From: Flavobacteriaceae bacterium
Lineage (GTDB): Bacteria > Bacteroidota > Bacteroidia > Flavobacteriales > Flavobacteriaceae
NCBI GenBank assembly: GCA_002687665.1
Contig: NZAX01000083.1
Coordinates: 1-7,057, forward strand
Reading direction: 5' to 3'
DNA length: 7,057 bases
Below the pieces are notes generated by a model. That model searched no databases. It saw only the letters and a program-made list of their open reading frames with translations, and was not told the origin of the DNA. Position 1 is the stretch's first letter, and every line of letters begins with the position of its first letter. Below are positions 1 through 6,841 of the stretch, in pieces. The translations under genes and the position numbers were made by a program.

Positions 1-359
1 AAGTGAACTTGCCCTATTTTTTTGGTTCCCAGAATTTGAGCTTTGAACCCACCTCTGGAGGCCCAAAACTTTGCAGACTTGCTTGCAGCAGCTACTACAG
101 AACTTTCCTCTATGGCCATGGGAAGTGTGTATTGCTTTCCATTTATTAAAAAATTGGGCGCTACACCCATGGGAAAATAGAAGTTGGCAATAGAATTCTC
201 AATGAACTCATCGTGAATTTTTTGAACCATCTCATTACTGTGGTTATAGGTTGAAATGATCTCTTTTGCTTTTTGGACATCTTCAAAATGCATTTGGGTT
301 ATCCAATTGATTTTTTCTGTTTTGGACAATTTTGAAAACCCCTCTATTTTCTTAGACAT
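1..359 (-). CDS. mvaA: Class II hydroxymethylglutaryl-CoA reductase, N-terminal part (runs off window)
   Basis: Only the first 119 codons are present; the gene continues beyond base 1. The enzyme interconverts HMG-CoA and mevalonate. The translation shows class II landmarks: IENSIANFYFP at residues 53-63, the GVAPNFLING stretch at 65-74, and LPMAIEESSVVAAAS at 79-93, followed by the GGF turn. By comparison with the Pseudomonas mevalonii enzyme, E85 should be the catalytic glutamate. Position 58 is Ala where other HMG-CoA reductases have the Gly of ENxxG. I believe this is normal in flavobacterial relatives, but that is from memory. Such genes are often labelled 'degradative', but Flavobacteriia use the mevalonate route for isoprenoid synthesis, so a biosynthetic role is more likely. 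The start is the ATG at 359, which gives the expected short leader helix before the ENxxx motif. The gene is divergent from the peptide transporter. The symbol follows the staphylococcal class II enzyme. Confidence 0.9.
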   Translation of the reverse strand, partial: MSKKIEGFSKLSKTEKINWITQMHFEDVQKAKEIISTYNHSNEMVQKIHDEFIENSIANFYFPMGVAPNFLINGKQYTLPMAIEESSVVAAASKSAKFWASRGGFKAQILGTKKIGQVH

Positions 360-363
360 ACCT

Positions 364-387
364 ATCTTTTCTGAAAGATGTAAAGAT
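364..387. repeat. Small ATCTTT/AAAGAT inverted and direct repeat
   Basis: ATCTTT at 364-369 is followed after TCTG by its complement AAAGAT at 374-379, and AAAGAT occurs again at 382-387. The cluster begins 5 bases before the HMG-CoA reductase start. It could be a 6-bp hairpin in that gene's leader or a small operator. It is also short enough to be chance in AT-rich DNA. Confidence 0.3.
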
Positions 388-388
388 A
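381..388 (-). promoter_or_regulatory. Possible -7 promoter element for HMG-CoA reductase
   Basis: Read on the minus strand this is TATCTTTA, which matches the Bacteroidota -7 consensus TAnnTTTG except for the last base. It lies 21 bases before the ATG at 359, so the leader would be short. I see no good -33 TTG at the usual distance, so the call is weak. Confidence 0.3.
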
Positions 389-454
389 CATTATTCTATA
401 TTTTAACATCGCTGGTTTAATAGCTACTTAAACCTCGTTATGTTATAAAATGAG

Positions 455-462
455 TAACTTTG
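455..462 (+). promoter_or_regulatory. Likely -7 promoter element for the POT transporter operon
   Basis: TAACTTTG matches the Bacteroidota sigma-A -7 consensus TAnnTTTG exactly and ends 22 bases before the ATG at 485. Transcription would start near base 469, leaving a leader of about 16 bases. The upstream -33 TTTG/TTG box is not clear at the expected spacing. This is the best single promoter match in the window. Confidence 0.5.
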
Positions 463-484
463 AAACTAAAAATTATAAAGTCCT

Positions 485-1840
485 ATGGTAGAGTCATTTC
501 AAAACGAGTCCAATGAAAGAGGCTTTTTGGGTCATCCTTCGGGACTATTTGTTTTGTTTTTTACAGAACTTTGGGAACGCTTTTCCTATTATGGAATGCG
601 TGCCCTATTTACTATTTTTTTGGTAGCTGAGACCACAAGTCAAAACCCAGGTTTTGGATGGTCAAATGAGAAGGCTTTATGGCTTTATGGTTGGTATACC
701 ATGTTGGTTTACATTGCTGCCATACCAGGTGGATGGATCGCAGATAATTTACTAGGCCAGAAAAAGATGGTCATGCTGGGTGGGCTTTTACTTTGTATTG
801 GGCACGGAATTTTAGCGTTTGATAGTGAGTTAAGTTTTTATATTGGCTGTATTTTTATTATTCTGGGAGTAGGAGGACTTAAACCTAATATTTCCAGTAT
901 GGTAGGTGGGCTCTACCCTCCAGGAGATCAAAGAAGAGATCTAGGATTTTACATTTTTTACATGGGAATAAATTTGGGCGCATTTTTGGCTCCACTCTTT
1001 TGTGGGTGGGTTGGTGAGACCTACAATTGGCATTATGGTTTTGGTCTCGCAGCCATCGGTATGGCTATAGGACAAATCACTTATTATTTTGGTCAAAAAT
1101 ATCTTGTTGGTGTTGGGGAATTAAAAAAAATATCATTTGAGAAAAAAAAGGAATTACGCAAAAAAAAATTATCCCAGGTGGAAAAGGATAGGGTTAAGGT
1201 GCTGTTGATCTCATTTTTAATGATTATCATTTTTTGGGGGGCTTTTGAACAGGCTGGTGGATTGATGAATTTGTATGCAAAACAAAAAACAGACCGGATC
1301 CTTCTGGGTTTTGAAATCCCAGCCTCTTGGTTTCAGTCATTAAATGCCTTTTTTATTATTACTCTTGCTGTAGTAGTTGGTGGTATCTGGATGAGAGTCA
1401 AATCGAAAGGCAAGGAGGCTTCTGCAATTTTTAAAATTGCTATAGGTATTATCATTATGGGATTTGGTTTTTTATTCATGCGCTTTGCTGCTTCAGAATA
1501 CGAACTTCTTGGATATTCATCTATGCATTGGTTGGTAATGGCATATTTATTTCATACTGTAGGAGAATTATGTGCCTCGCCTGTATCTTTATCCTACATT
1601 ACTAAGTTGGCCCCAGAAAAATACGCTGCCTTGATGATGGGCTTGTATTTTGCTGCTTCAGGGTTAGGAAATAAGCTGGCAGCCAATATAGGGGAGAATG
1701 CAGGAGATTCAGGAGAAAAGGCAACTTTTACAGGAATTTTTGTTTTTTGTACATTATTTGGCCTATTAGTCATTGCTATTCTGAAACCCCTAAATCGTCT
1801 CTCTCATGGGGCAGAGGATTTAAGTGAAAAATCTTTTTGA
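485..1840 (+). CDS. Proton-dependent oligopeptide transporter (POT/PTR2 family, MFS)
   Basis: This is an inner-membrane symporter that takes up di- and tripeptides with protons. It carries the family hallmarks: ELWERFSYYG at residues 28-37 (the ExxER motif, E28, E31, R32, in helix 1), GVGGLKPNIS at 128-137 with the conserved helix-4 lysine K133, the PTR2 signature FYIFYMGINLGAF at 155-167, FWGAFEQAGG at 250-259 in helix 7, and GELCASP at 360-366 with E361 in helix 10. I count 12 hydrophobic helices. Between helix 6 and helix 7 there is only a charged, Lys-rich linker at about 209-238, so the extra helix pair HA/HB found in many bacterial POTs is absent, which explains the compact 451-residue length. 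The start is fixed: an in-frame TAA lies at 476-478, just before the ATG. The thioredoxin gene follows after 5 bases and is probably co-transcribed. The exact substrate range cannot be read from the sequence. Confidence 0.93.
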   Translation: MVESFQNESNERGFLGHPSGLFVLFFTELWERFSYYGMRALFTIFLVAETTSQNPGFGWSNEKALWLYGWYTMLVYIAAIPGGWIADNLLGQKKMVMLGGLLLCIGHGILAFDSELSFYIGCIFIILGVGGLKPNISSMVGGLYPPGDQRRDLGFYIFYMGINLGAFLAPLFCGWVGETYNWHYGFGLAAIGMAIGQITYYFGQKYLVGVGELKKISFEKKKELRKKKLSQVEKDRVKVLLISFLMIIIFWGAFEQAGGLMNLYAKQKTDRILLGFEIPASWFQSLNAFFIITLAVVVGGIWMRVKSKGKEASAIFKIAIGIIIMGFGFLFMRFAASEYELLGYSSMHWLVMAYLFHTVGELCASPVSLSYITKLAPEKYAALMMGLYFAASGLGNKLAANIGENAGDSGEKATFTGIFVFCTLFGLLVIAILKPLNRLSHGAEDLSEKSF

Positions 1841-1845
1841 TTATT

Positions 1846-2388
1846 ATGAATATGAGATATTTATTTCTTGTGTTTTGCCTTAGTGGTCTTTGGATCCATG
1901 CTCAATCAATTAATTGGATGACTCTTGGAGAGGCTCTTGAAGCTCAGAGAGAGAACCCAAAAAAAATAATTGTCGATGTTTATACTGATTGGTGTGGACC
2001 TTGTAAATTGATGGATAAAAAAACTTTTCAAAACCGTGATGTAGCAACTTATATTTCTAAATATTATTATGCTGTAAAGTTTAACGCAGAGGGTCAAGAA
2101 ACGATTAATTACTATGGGAATACTTTTACCAATCCTGATTATGTTCCCAATCGAAATGGTAGAAACTCAACCCACCAGTTTACTAAATTTTTGGGGGTTA
2201 AAGGATATCCAACCGTTGTTTTTATTAGTGAGACTGGGGATTTGATTACTCCATTGGTAGGTTATCAAAATCCACAACAGATAGAACTTTATCTTAAGAT
2301 GATTAAGCAAGGGGATTATATGATTTTTAGTAAGCCTGAGGATTTTGAAAATTATCGTAAAAACTTTAGACCCAGGTTTAGAGGTTGA
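1846..2388 (+). CDS. Secreted thioredoxin-family protein
   Basis: This is a thiol-disulfide protein expected in the periplasm. With the ATG at 1846 it has 180 residues. A signal peptide spans residues 1-20, ending HAQ, a typical Bacteroidota signal peptidase I site, followed by SINW. The redox motif is WCGPCK (C50 and C53), preceded by the beta strand IIVDVYTD, and the cis-proline is P122 in KGYPTVVF. C53 and P122 are 69 residues apart, compared with about 41 in E. coli thioredoxin, so there is an insertion at about 83-112 rich in Asn, Tyr and Gly. A TTG at 1837 in the same frame overlaps the transporter stop, but it only adds MII before the ATG and is unlikely to be used; the ATG at 1852 is also possible. 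The gene lies 5 bases after the POT gene in the same direction. Whether it reduces or oxidises its targets, and which they are, is unknown. Confidence 0.88.
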   Translation: MNMRYLFLVFCLSGLWIHAQSINWMTLGEALEAQRENPKKIIVDVYTDWCGPCKLMDKKTFQNRDVATYISKYYYAVKFNAEGQETINYYGNTFTNPDYVPNRNGRNSTHQFTKFLGVKGYPTVVFISETGDLITPLVGYQNPQQIELYLKMIKQGDYMIFSKPEDFENYRKNFRPRFRG

Positions 2389-2426
2389 TAGGTTATGCTT
2401 TCACCCCCAAAAATTTATTGAAAAAA

Positions 2427-3536
2427 CTATTTTAGTGCCTCAATAATTAGCTTAGCTGTTTTTTTACTGGCCCCTTCCTTGCCTAGAACAGTTCGAAGTT
2501 CTTCGTAATCCTCTTTTAGTTTATTTTTGCCTTTATCTGAAAGAATATACTCAAGTTGTTGTGCAACTTTCTTAATATTAAAATCTCCTTGAATAAGTTC
2601 TTTAACTGCCTCACGATCCAGAATCAGATTGACCAGAGAGATGTATTTCAACTTTACAAGCCATTTACCAATCAGATATGACAAAAAGCTACTTCGGTAA
2701 CAGACTACTTGTGGAACATTGAGCAGTCCAGTTTCTAATGTAGCCGTTCCGCTAGAAACAATAGCTGCTCTTGCATGTAGGAGCAGGTCGTAAGTTTTGT
2801 TTTGAATGACTTTGACCTTTTCAACATTAAAGAATTTCTGATACCACTGTGGATCTATTCCAGGAGCACCGGCAAGAACAAATTCAAATTGAGGATAAAG
2901 TGATACTAACTTTAAAAAAATGGGGAGCATTATTTTGATTTCTTGCTTTCTGCTACCTGGTAATAATGCGATGATGTTTTTCTTTTCAGACAATTGATTT
3001 TCTTTGAGAAAACTAGTTGTTTTTTTACTTTTAATGAGGGTATCCATAAGGGGGTGTCCAACAAATTCAACTTTAAATTTATGTTTGTTTTCAAAAAAAT
3101 CTTTTTCGAAAGGAAGAATCACATATAGGGCATCCAAATCCTTTTTCATTTGATATACCCTTTTTTCTTTCCAAGCCCAAACCTGAGGACTGATGTAAAA
3201 ATGATTTTTAAAGCCTTGTTGCTTGGCCCATTTTGCGATTCTGAGATTAAATCCAGGATAGTCAATATAAATTATGACATCGGGTTTAAAGCCTGTTATG
3301 TCTTCTTTACATAATTTGATGTTTTTAAAAATAGTACCCAGATTGATGAAAACTTCCCAAAAACCCATATAAGCAAGCATTTTGTAATGCTTTACCAATA
3401 CCCCACCTGCCTTTTGCATCAAATCACCTCCCCAAAAACGAATTTGAGCCTTACTGTCTTTTTCTCTCAAAGCTTCTATCAATTTTGATCCATGAAGATC
3501 ACCAGATGCTTCGCCGGCAATAATGTAATATTTCAA
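2427..3536 (-). CDS. lpxB: Lipid-A-disaccharide synthase
   Basis: LpxB is a GT19 glycosyltransferase on the inner face of the inner membrane. It joins UDP-2,3-diacylglucosamine to lipid X, giving the tetraacyl disaccharide 1-phosphate of lipid A and releasing UDP. Starting at the TTG at 3536 gives 369 residues, the usual family size, beginning MKYYIIAGEASGDLHG as in related proteins. Family motifs are GEASGDLHG (8-16), YIDYPGFNLR (90-99) with D92 at the catalytic-Asp position (D98 in H. influenzae), YISPQVWAWK (114-123), GHPLMDT (160-166), LLPGSRKQEI (191-200) with R196, and SGTATLE (262-268). The frame contains no upstream ATG, and the first internal ATG (M40) would remove the first motif, so a non-ATG start is required. 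A TTG at 3569 is also open but adds 11 residues that overlap the preceding gene. The chosen start lies one base after the stop of the small membrane gene, which suggests coupled translation. It is the last gene of the leftward operon. Confidence 0.95.
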   Translation of the reverse strand: MKYYIIAGEASGDLHGSKLIEALREKDSKAQIRFWGGDLMQKAGGVLVKHYKMLAYMGFWEVFINLGTIFKNIKLCKEDITGFKPDVIIYIDYPGFNLRIAKWAKQQGFKNHFYISPQVWAWKEKRVYQMKKDLDALYVILPFEKDFFENKHKFKVEFVGHPLMDTLIKSKKTTSFLKENQLSEKKNIIALLPGSRKQEIKIMLPIFLKLVSLYPQFEFVLAGAPGIDPQWYQKFFNVEKVKVIQNKTYDLLLHARAAIVSSGTATLETGLLNVPQVVCYRSSFLSYLIGKWLVKLKYISLVNLILDREAVKELIQGDFNIKKVAQQLEYILSDKGKNKLKEDYEELRTVLGKEGASKKTAKLIIEALK

Positions 3537-3540
3537 TTTA
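3534..3540 (-). promoter_or_regulatory. Stop/start junction setting the lpxB TTG start
   Basis: On the minus strand the bases read TAA-A-TTG: the stop of the small membrane gene, one spacer base, then the lpxB start. There is no Shine-Dalgarno sequence. A ribosome finishing the upstream gene could restart here, which would tie LpxB output to translation of the small protein. Reinitiation is inferred from geometry only. Confidence 0.5.
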
Positions 3541-3819
3541 AAATATTTTAAGAATTGCAATAATTGCAACTATTATTATAGAGGTGATCATGACTCCTTT
3601 AGCAAAATTTGTTTTTCTCTTGTGCATTCCCAAAAAGAACAACGGTAGATTGATCAGTGCGCTAACACTTATGAGCCCACCTAATTTTTTTTGTTTAAAA
3701 AAATAAGAAATTCCCTCTTCAATAGGTGCCTCCGAAAAATATAACAATAAAAAAATCATCACACTCGAACTAGCAAAAAAACTAGCAATTAAGCCCTGAA
3801 AAAATTCTTTATTAATCAA
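3538..3819 (-). CDS. Small three-helix membrane protein of unknown function
   Basis: I do not recognise a named family. The 93-residue product is mostly hydrophobic, with predicted membrane segments at about 6-28, 46-65 and 75-93, an acidic loop after helix 1 (EAPIEEG, 30-36), a basic patch KQKK at 42-45 and another, HKRK, at 66-69. Under the positive-inside rule the 66-74 loop would be cytoplasmic. There is no signal peptidase site and no catalytic motif. Evidence that it is real: it fills the space between surE and lpxB with almost no gap, it overlaps the surE stop by 8 bases, and its composition is that of a membrane protein. An in-frame TAA precedes the TTG at 3819 by only four codons, none a usual start, so TTG is the only ordinary start upstream of M21, and M21 would delete most of helix 1. 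Its position before lpxB makes an envelope or lipid A-related role conceivable, but this is guilt by association. Confidence 0.75.
   Translation of the reverse strand: MINKEFFQGLIASFFASSSVMIFLLLYFSEAPIEEGISYFFKQKKLGGLISVSALINLPLFFLGMHKRKTNFAKGVMITSIIIVAIIAILKIF
3812..3819 (-). promoter_or_regulatory. 8-base surE stop / small-gene TTG start overlap
   Basis: On the minus strand TTGATTAA holds the start TTG of the small membrane gene and the TAA stop of surE in another frame. This geometry favours termination-reinitiation and supports a single transcript from surE onward. Confidence 0.5.
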
Positions 3820-4585
3820 AACTCCAAGAGTTTAATCGTTGAATAGCATGATGTGCTGTAAGGTCAAACTTGGTAGGAACTATAGAAATGTAGCCTTGAC
3901 TTAGAGCCCATTCGTCAGTGTCCTCTCCTTTGTCCTCGTTTATGAACTTGCCAGTTAGCCAGTAATAATCAAGCCCCATTGGATTAGTTCTTTTGTCAAA
4001 CTCCTCTACCCAATAGGCCCTGGCTTGACGACAAATTTTGATACCTTTAATTTTTTCTTCAGATAGTTTTGGAAAGTTGACATTCAAAACCACATTAGAT
4101 GGAATTTTGTTTTGCAAAGCACTGAGGGTAATTTTTTTAACGTAGTTTCTAATGGCCTCAAAATTAGCACTCCATCTGTAATCTAATAAAGAAAAACCGA
4201 TTGCTTGTATCCCTTCAATGCCAGCTTCAACTGCTGCGCTCATTGTCCCTGAGTAAATGACATTAATGGAAGAATTGGATCCGTGATTAATTCCTGAAAC
4301 ACAAAGGTCGGGCTTGCGTTCTAAAATTTCATTTACTGCAAGTTTTACGCAGTCTGCTGGAGTTCCCGAACAACTGTATTCAACATGATTACCTTCTTTG
4401 ACATCGATTTTGGTGCAATGTAGTGTAGAGTTAATCGTTATTGCATGTCCCATTGCTGATTGTGGGCTGTCTGGGGCAACTACAACTACCTCACCAATCT
4501 CACTCATCACTTCAATTAATTTTCTTATACCGGGTGCTGTGATCCCATCATCATTAGTTACGAGTATTAGGGGTTTGTTTTCCAT
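3812..4585 (-). CDS. surE: 5'/3'-nucleotidase SurE
   Basis: SurE is a metal-dependent phosphatase that removes phosphate from nucleoside 5'- and 3'-monophosphates in the cytoplasm; it was first linked to stationary-phase survival. The product has 257 residues, normal for the family. The metal site is visible: NDDG at 11-14 (D12, D13), S43 in DSPQSAMGHAIT (39-50), and N100 in SGINHGSN (97-104). SGTPADCV at 73-80 is another conserved family block, and YSGTMSAAVEA lies shortly after N100. The ATG at 4585 places the NDDG motif at the normal distance from the N-terminus. It is the first gene of the leftward surE, small membrane protein, lpxB operon and is divergent from the processing protease. 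No residue expected for activity is missing. Confidence 0.96.
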   Translation of the reverse strand: MENKPLILVTNDDGITAPGIRKLIEVMSEIGEVVVVAPDSPQSAMGHAITINSTLHCTKIDVKEGNHVEYSCSGTPADCVKLAVNEILERKPDLCVSGINHGSNSSINVIYSGTMSAAVEAGIEGIQAIGFSLLDYRWSANFEAIRNYVKKITLSALQNKIPSNVVLNVNFPKLSEEKIKGIKICRQARAYWVEEFDKRTNPMGLDYYWLTGKFINEDKGEDTDEWALSQGYISIVPTKFDLTAHHAIQRLNSWSFD

Positions 4586-4602
4586 TAATTTATTATTGAC
4601 AG

Positions 4603-4634
4603 TAAATTTAAAAATATTAACCCCTCAATATCAA
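4603..4634 (-). promoter_or_regulatory. Possible promoter of the surE operon
   Basis: On the minus strand a TTG (plus 4632-4634) is followed after 21 bases by TAAATTTA (4603-4610). This resembles the Bacteroidota TTG-N17-23-TAnnTTTG promoter with one mismatch in the -7 box. The box ends 17 bases before the surE ATG, so the leader would be very short. Confidence 0.4.
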
Positions 4635-4691
4635 TTTAGTATCAACAAAAAAGTTTTTGGGTTTTGGCTTAATAAGGGGGTGTTTTTTGGT

Positions 4692-4699
4692 TAAATTTA
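4692..4699 (+). promoter_or_regulatory. Possible -7 promoter element for the processing protease
   Basis: TAAATTTA differs from TAnnTTTG only at the last base and lies 17 bases before the ATG at 4717, the same distance as the matching box in front of surE. The nearest upstream TTTG (4663-4666) is 25 bases away, longer than usual, so the -33 part is doubtful. The spacer also holds a G-rich stretch at 4659-4690. Confidence 0.3.
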
Positions 4700-4716
4700 C
4701 CAATTAATAAAATTTT

Positions 4717-6831
4717 ATGAGACTTTCTGGACTGTTTGTCGTTAGTGTATTTGCACTGATTCTAATCGGAAGTTCTTCAGTTGAAGAAGAAAACCCAGAT
4801 AAAGACAAATTATTAATTGAAGTGATTTCTTATGTAATGCAAAGAGGTCACTATGATCCCAAAGATATTGATAATACTTTTTCAGAACACGTTTTTGACA
4901 ACTTTATTCAGGGCATAGATGGACAGCACCGTTTTTTTCTTCAATCTGATATCAATAATTTGAAAAGGTTTAGGTATGAAATTGATGATCAAATTAAAAA
5001 AGCTGATGTTTCTTTTTTCAATATGACATACGATAAGTTGCTTACTCGTATGGGTCAAGTAAAAGAATTTTATAGTGAGCTTTTGAATGATCCTTTTGAT
5101 TTTAGTATGAAGGATTCTATTAATCTCAACTTTGAGGAGTTACCCTATGCTAGAACCTTAAATGACCTTAAAGAGCTATGGCGAAAAAGATTCAAACTCT
5201 CTACTCTTGAATACTACTCAGATTTAGTAGAACAGCAAGATTATGAAATAGAAAATGACAGTACGTATCAGATAAAGTCTAAAATTGTTCTGGAGCAAGA
5301 GGCCCGAAAAAAAACAAAAGAAAATATTAAAAGCTATTTTGAGATTTTTGATGAAGTAGAACGAAATGAATGGTTTTCAATTTATATTAACTCAATCACC
5401 CTTGAGTTTGATCCTCATAGTAATTATTTTGAACCAGATAAAAAAGAGGAATTTGATCAAAATATTTCAGGAAAGTTTGAGGGCATTGGAGCACGATTGC
5501 AGAAGAAAGATCAAGTGGTTGAAATTGTAGAAGTCATTGTAGGAGGTCCAGTATGGAAAGCCAAAGCGCTTGAGGTCGGGGATGTCATTCTCAAAGTAGC
5601 CCAAAAAGATGAAGATGCTGTAGAAATTGGTCCTATGCGTCTGAGTGACGCAGTCAAATTGATTAAAGGCCCAAAGGGGACCCAGGTGTATTTGACTGTT
5701 AAGCGAGTGAGTGGTGTTATTGAGGAGGTCATTATCAATAGAGATGTGGTTGAGCTGGAAGAGTCATATGCTAAATCAAGCGTTATTCAGAAAAATGAAA
5801 AAAAATACGGCTTTATTCAGTTGCCTAAATTCTATATTGATTTCAAAGATCATAATAGTAGAAATGCTGCTAGTGACGTCAAAAAAGAATTATTAGCTCT
5901 AAAAAAAAGAAATGTTAGTGGTATCATATTAGATTTGAGAAATAATGGAGGTGGTTCACTTAGAACAGTTGTTGATATTACAGGATTTTTTATAGATAAA
6001 GGCCCCGTGGTGCAAGTCAAAACTACCGGTGGAGCAAAAGATGTTTTATCAGACGAAGACCCATCCATTGTTTGGGATGGTTCATTAGTTGTTATGGTAA
6101 ATCAATTTTCTGCTTCTGCATCAGAAATTTTAGCAGCAGCACTGCAAGATTATAAAAGAGCCATCATTTTGGGAAGTGAACAAACTTTTGGTAAGGGAAC
6201 TGTTCAAAATGTGATTGACTTAAATCGAATAATATCCGGTGGAACACATGGCGACTTAGGTGCTGTAAAGGTTACAACTGACAAGTTTTATCGCATTAAT
6301 GGAGGATCTACTCAACTAGAGGGGGTACGAAGTGATATTGTACTTAAAAATCAATATTCCTACATTGAAGTGGGTGAAAAAGACCAGGAGAACCCTTTGA
6401 CTTGGGACAAAATTGAACCTACTCGATATAAGCAATGGGGGAATCAAACCAATTTTGATTATGCTTTGAGCCAGAGTGAAAATAGATTAAAGGATGATCC
6501 CTACATACAAATTATTGAACAACAGGCTAGAAGAATTGAAACCCAGCAAGATAATTATGTCTTCACCCTAAACTATGATGATTATTTAATAGAACGGGAC
6601 ATAAATAAAAAAATCACAGATAAATTTAGTGTACTCAAAGATTACAAATCAGATCTTACTTTTGAATGGTCACTGGATCCAGGTTTACCTGTTGACGATA
6701 CGGTTAAAGAACGTAAAAATAGGTGGATAGAAGCATTAGAAAGGGATTTTTATATTTCAGAAGCAGTAAATGTTCTTGAAGATTTGAACATCAACCTAGA
6801 GAATTATCCTATAGCTCAGATTAAAAAGTAA
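4717..6831 (+). CDS. prc: Carboxy-terminal processing protease (Prc/Tsp type, peptidase S41A)
   Basis: This 704-residue periplasmic serine protease belongs to the long Prc/Tsp class, which trims or degrades envelope proteins from their C-termini. Order of parts: a signal peptide at about 1-20 with no lipobox cysteine, an N-terminal helical domain at about 30-240, a PDZ domain at about 250-345 beginning near GKFEGIGARL, the S41 protease domain from about 364 (YGFIQLPKF) to about 550, and a C-terminal helical domain to the end. GIILDLRNNGGGSL is at 402-415. The catalytic set is visible: S467 (middle Ser of SASAS), K493 in FGKGTVQ and Q497, with the same K-to-Q spacing as the E. coli Ser-Lys-Gln triad. 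The loop between S467 and K493 is one residue longer than in E. coli. The enzyme therefore looks active and full length. The ABC-permease gene follows after 10 bases. The natural substrates here are unknown; lipoproteins and murein hydrolases are known for relatives. Confidence 0.95.
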   Translation: MRLSGLFVVSVFALILIGSSSVEEENPDKDKLLIEVISYVMQRGHYDPKDIDNTFSEHVFDNFIQGIDGQHRFFLQSDINNLKRFRYEIDDQIKKADVSFFNMTYDKLLTRMGQVKEFYSELLNDPFDFSMKDSINLNFEELPYARTLNDLKELWRKRFKLSTLEYYSDLVEQQDYEIENDSTYQIKSKIVLEQEARKKTKENIKSYFEIFDEVERNEWFSIYINSITLEFDPHSNYFEPDKKEEFDQNISGKFEGIGARLQKKDQVVEIVEVIVGGPVWKAKALEVGDVILKVAQKDEDAVEIGPMRLSDAVKLIKGPKGTQVYLTVKRVSGVIEEVIINRDVVELEESYAKSSVIQKNEKKYGFIQLPKFYIDFKDHNSRNAASDVKKELLALKKRNVSGIILDLRNNGGGSLRTVVDITGFFIDKGPVVQVKTTGGAKDVLSDEDPSIVWDGSLVVMVNQFSASASEILAAALQDYKRAIILGSEQTFGKGTVQNVIDLNRIISGGTHGDLGAVKVTTDKFYRINGGSTQLEGVRSDIVLKNQYSYIEVGEKDQENPLTWDKIEPTRYKQWGNQTNFDYALSQSENRLKDDPYIQIIEQQARRIETQQDNYVFTLNYDDYLIERDINKKITDKFSVLKDYKSDLTFEWSLDPGLPVDDTVKERKNRWIEALERDFYISEAVNVLEDLNINLENYPIAQIKK

Positions 6832-6841
6832 TTTTGATGTT

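Noticed and set aside
485..1840. POT gene suspected of internal deletion because of its short length
   Set aside because: All signature motifs and 12 helices are present in order; the missing length is only the HA/HB segment, replaced by a smooth linker with no frameshift.
1837..1845. TTG start for the thioredoxin gene overlapping the POT stop
   Set aside because: Unlike the three TTG genes, an ATG at 1846 gives a complete signal peptide, so the earlier TTG is not needed.
1906..2097. 63-codon open frame on the minus strand inside the thioredoxin gene
   Set aside because: It is antisense to a gene with clear motifs, and nothing in the product looks like a protein family.
2389..2426. Possible two-way terminator between the convergent thioredoxin and lpxB genes
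   Set aside because: The 38 bases contain A-runs and a CCCCC but no stem of useful length on either strand, so no terminator can be supported.
4617..4680. Long-range pairing of CCCCT (4621-4625) with AGGGG (4675-4679) in the surE/protease spacer
   Set aside because: Five base pairs closing a loop of about 50 bases is not a meaningful structure.
4398..4694. 98-codon open frame on the plus strand, antisense to the 5' end of surE
   Set aside because: It lies mostly opposite a clear surE gene, the product has no recognisable motif, and its last part runs through the divergent promoter spacer.
5511..6068. Several short open frames on both strands within the protease gene
   Set aside because: They overlap the PDZ and S41 coding sequence, and their low-complexity Ser/Thr-rich or Leu/Ile-rich products fit reading shadows.
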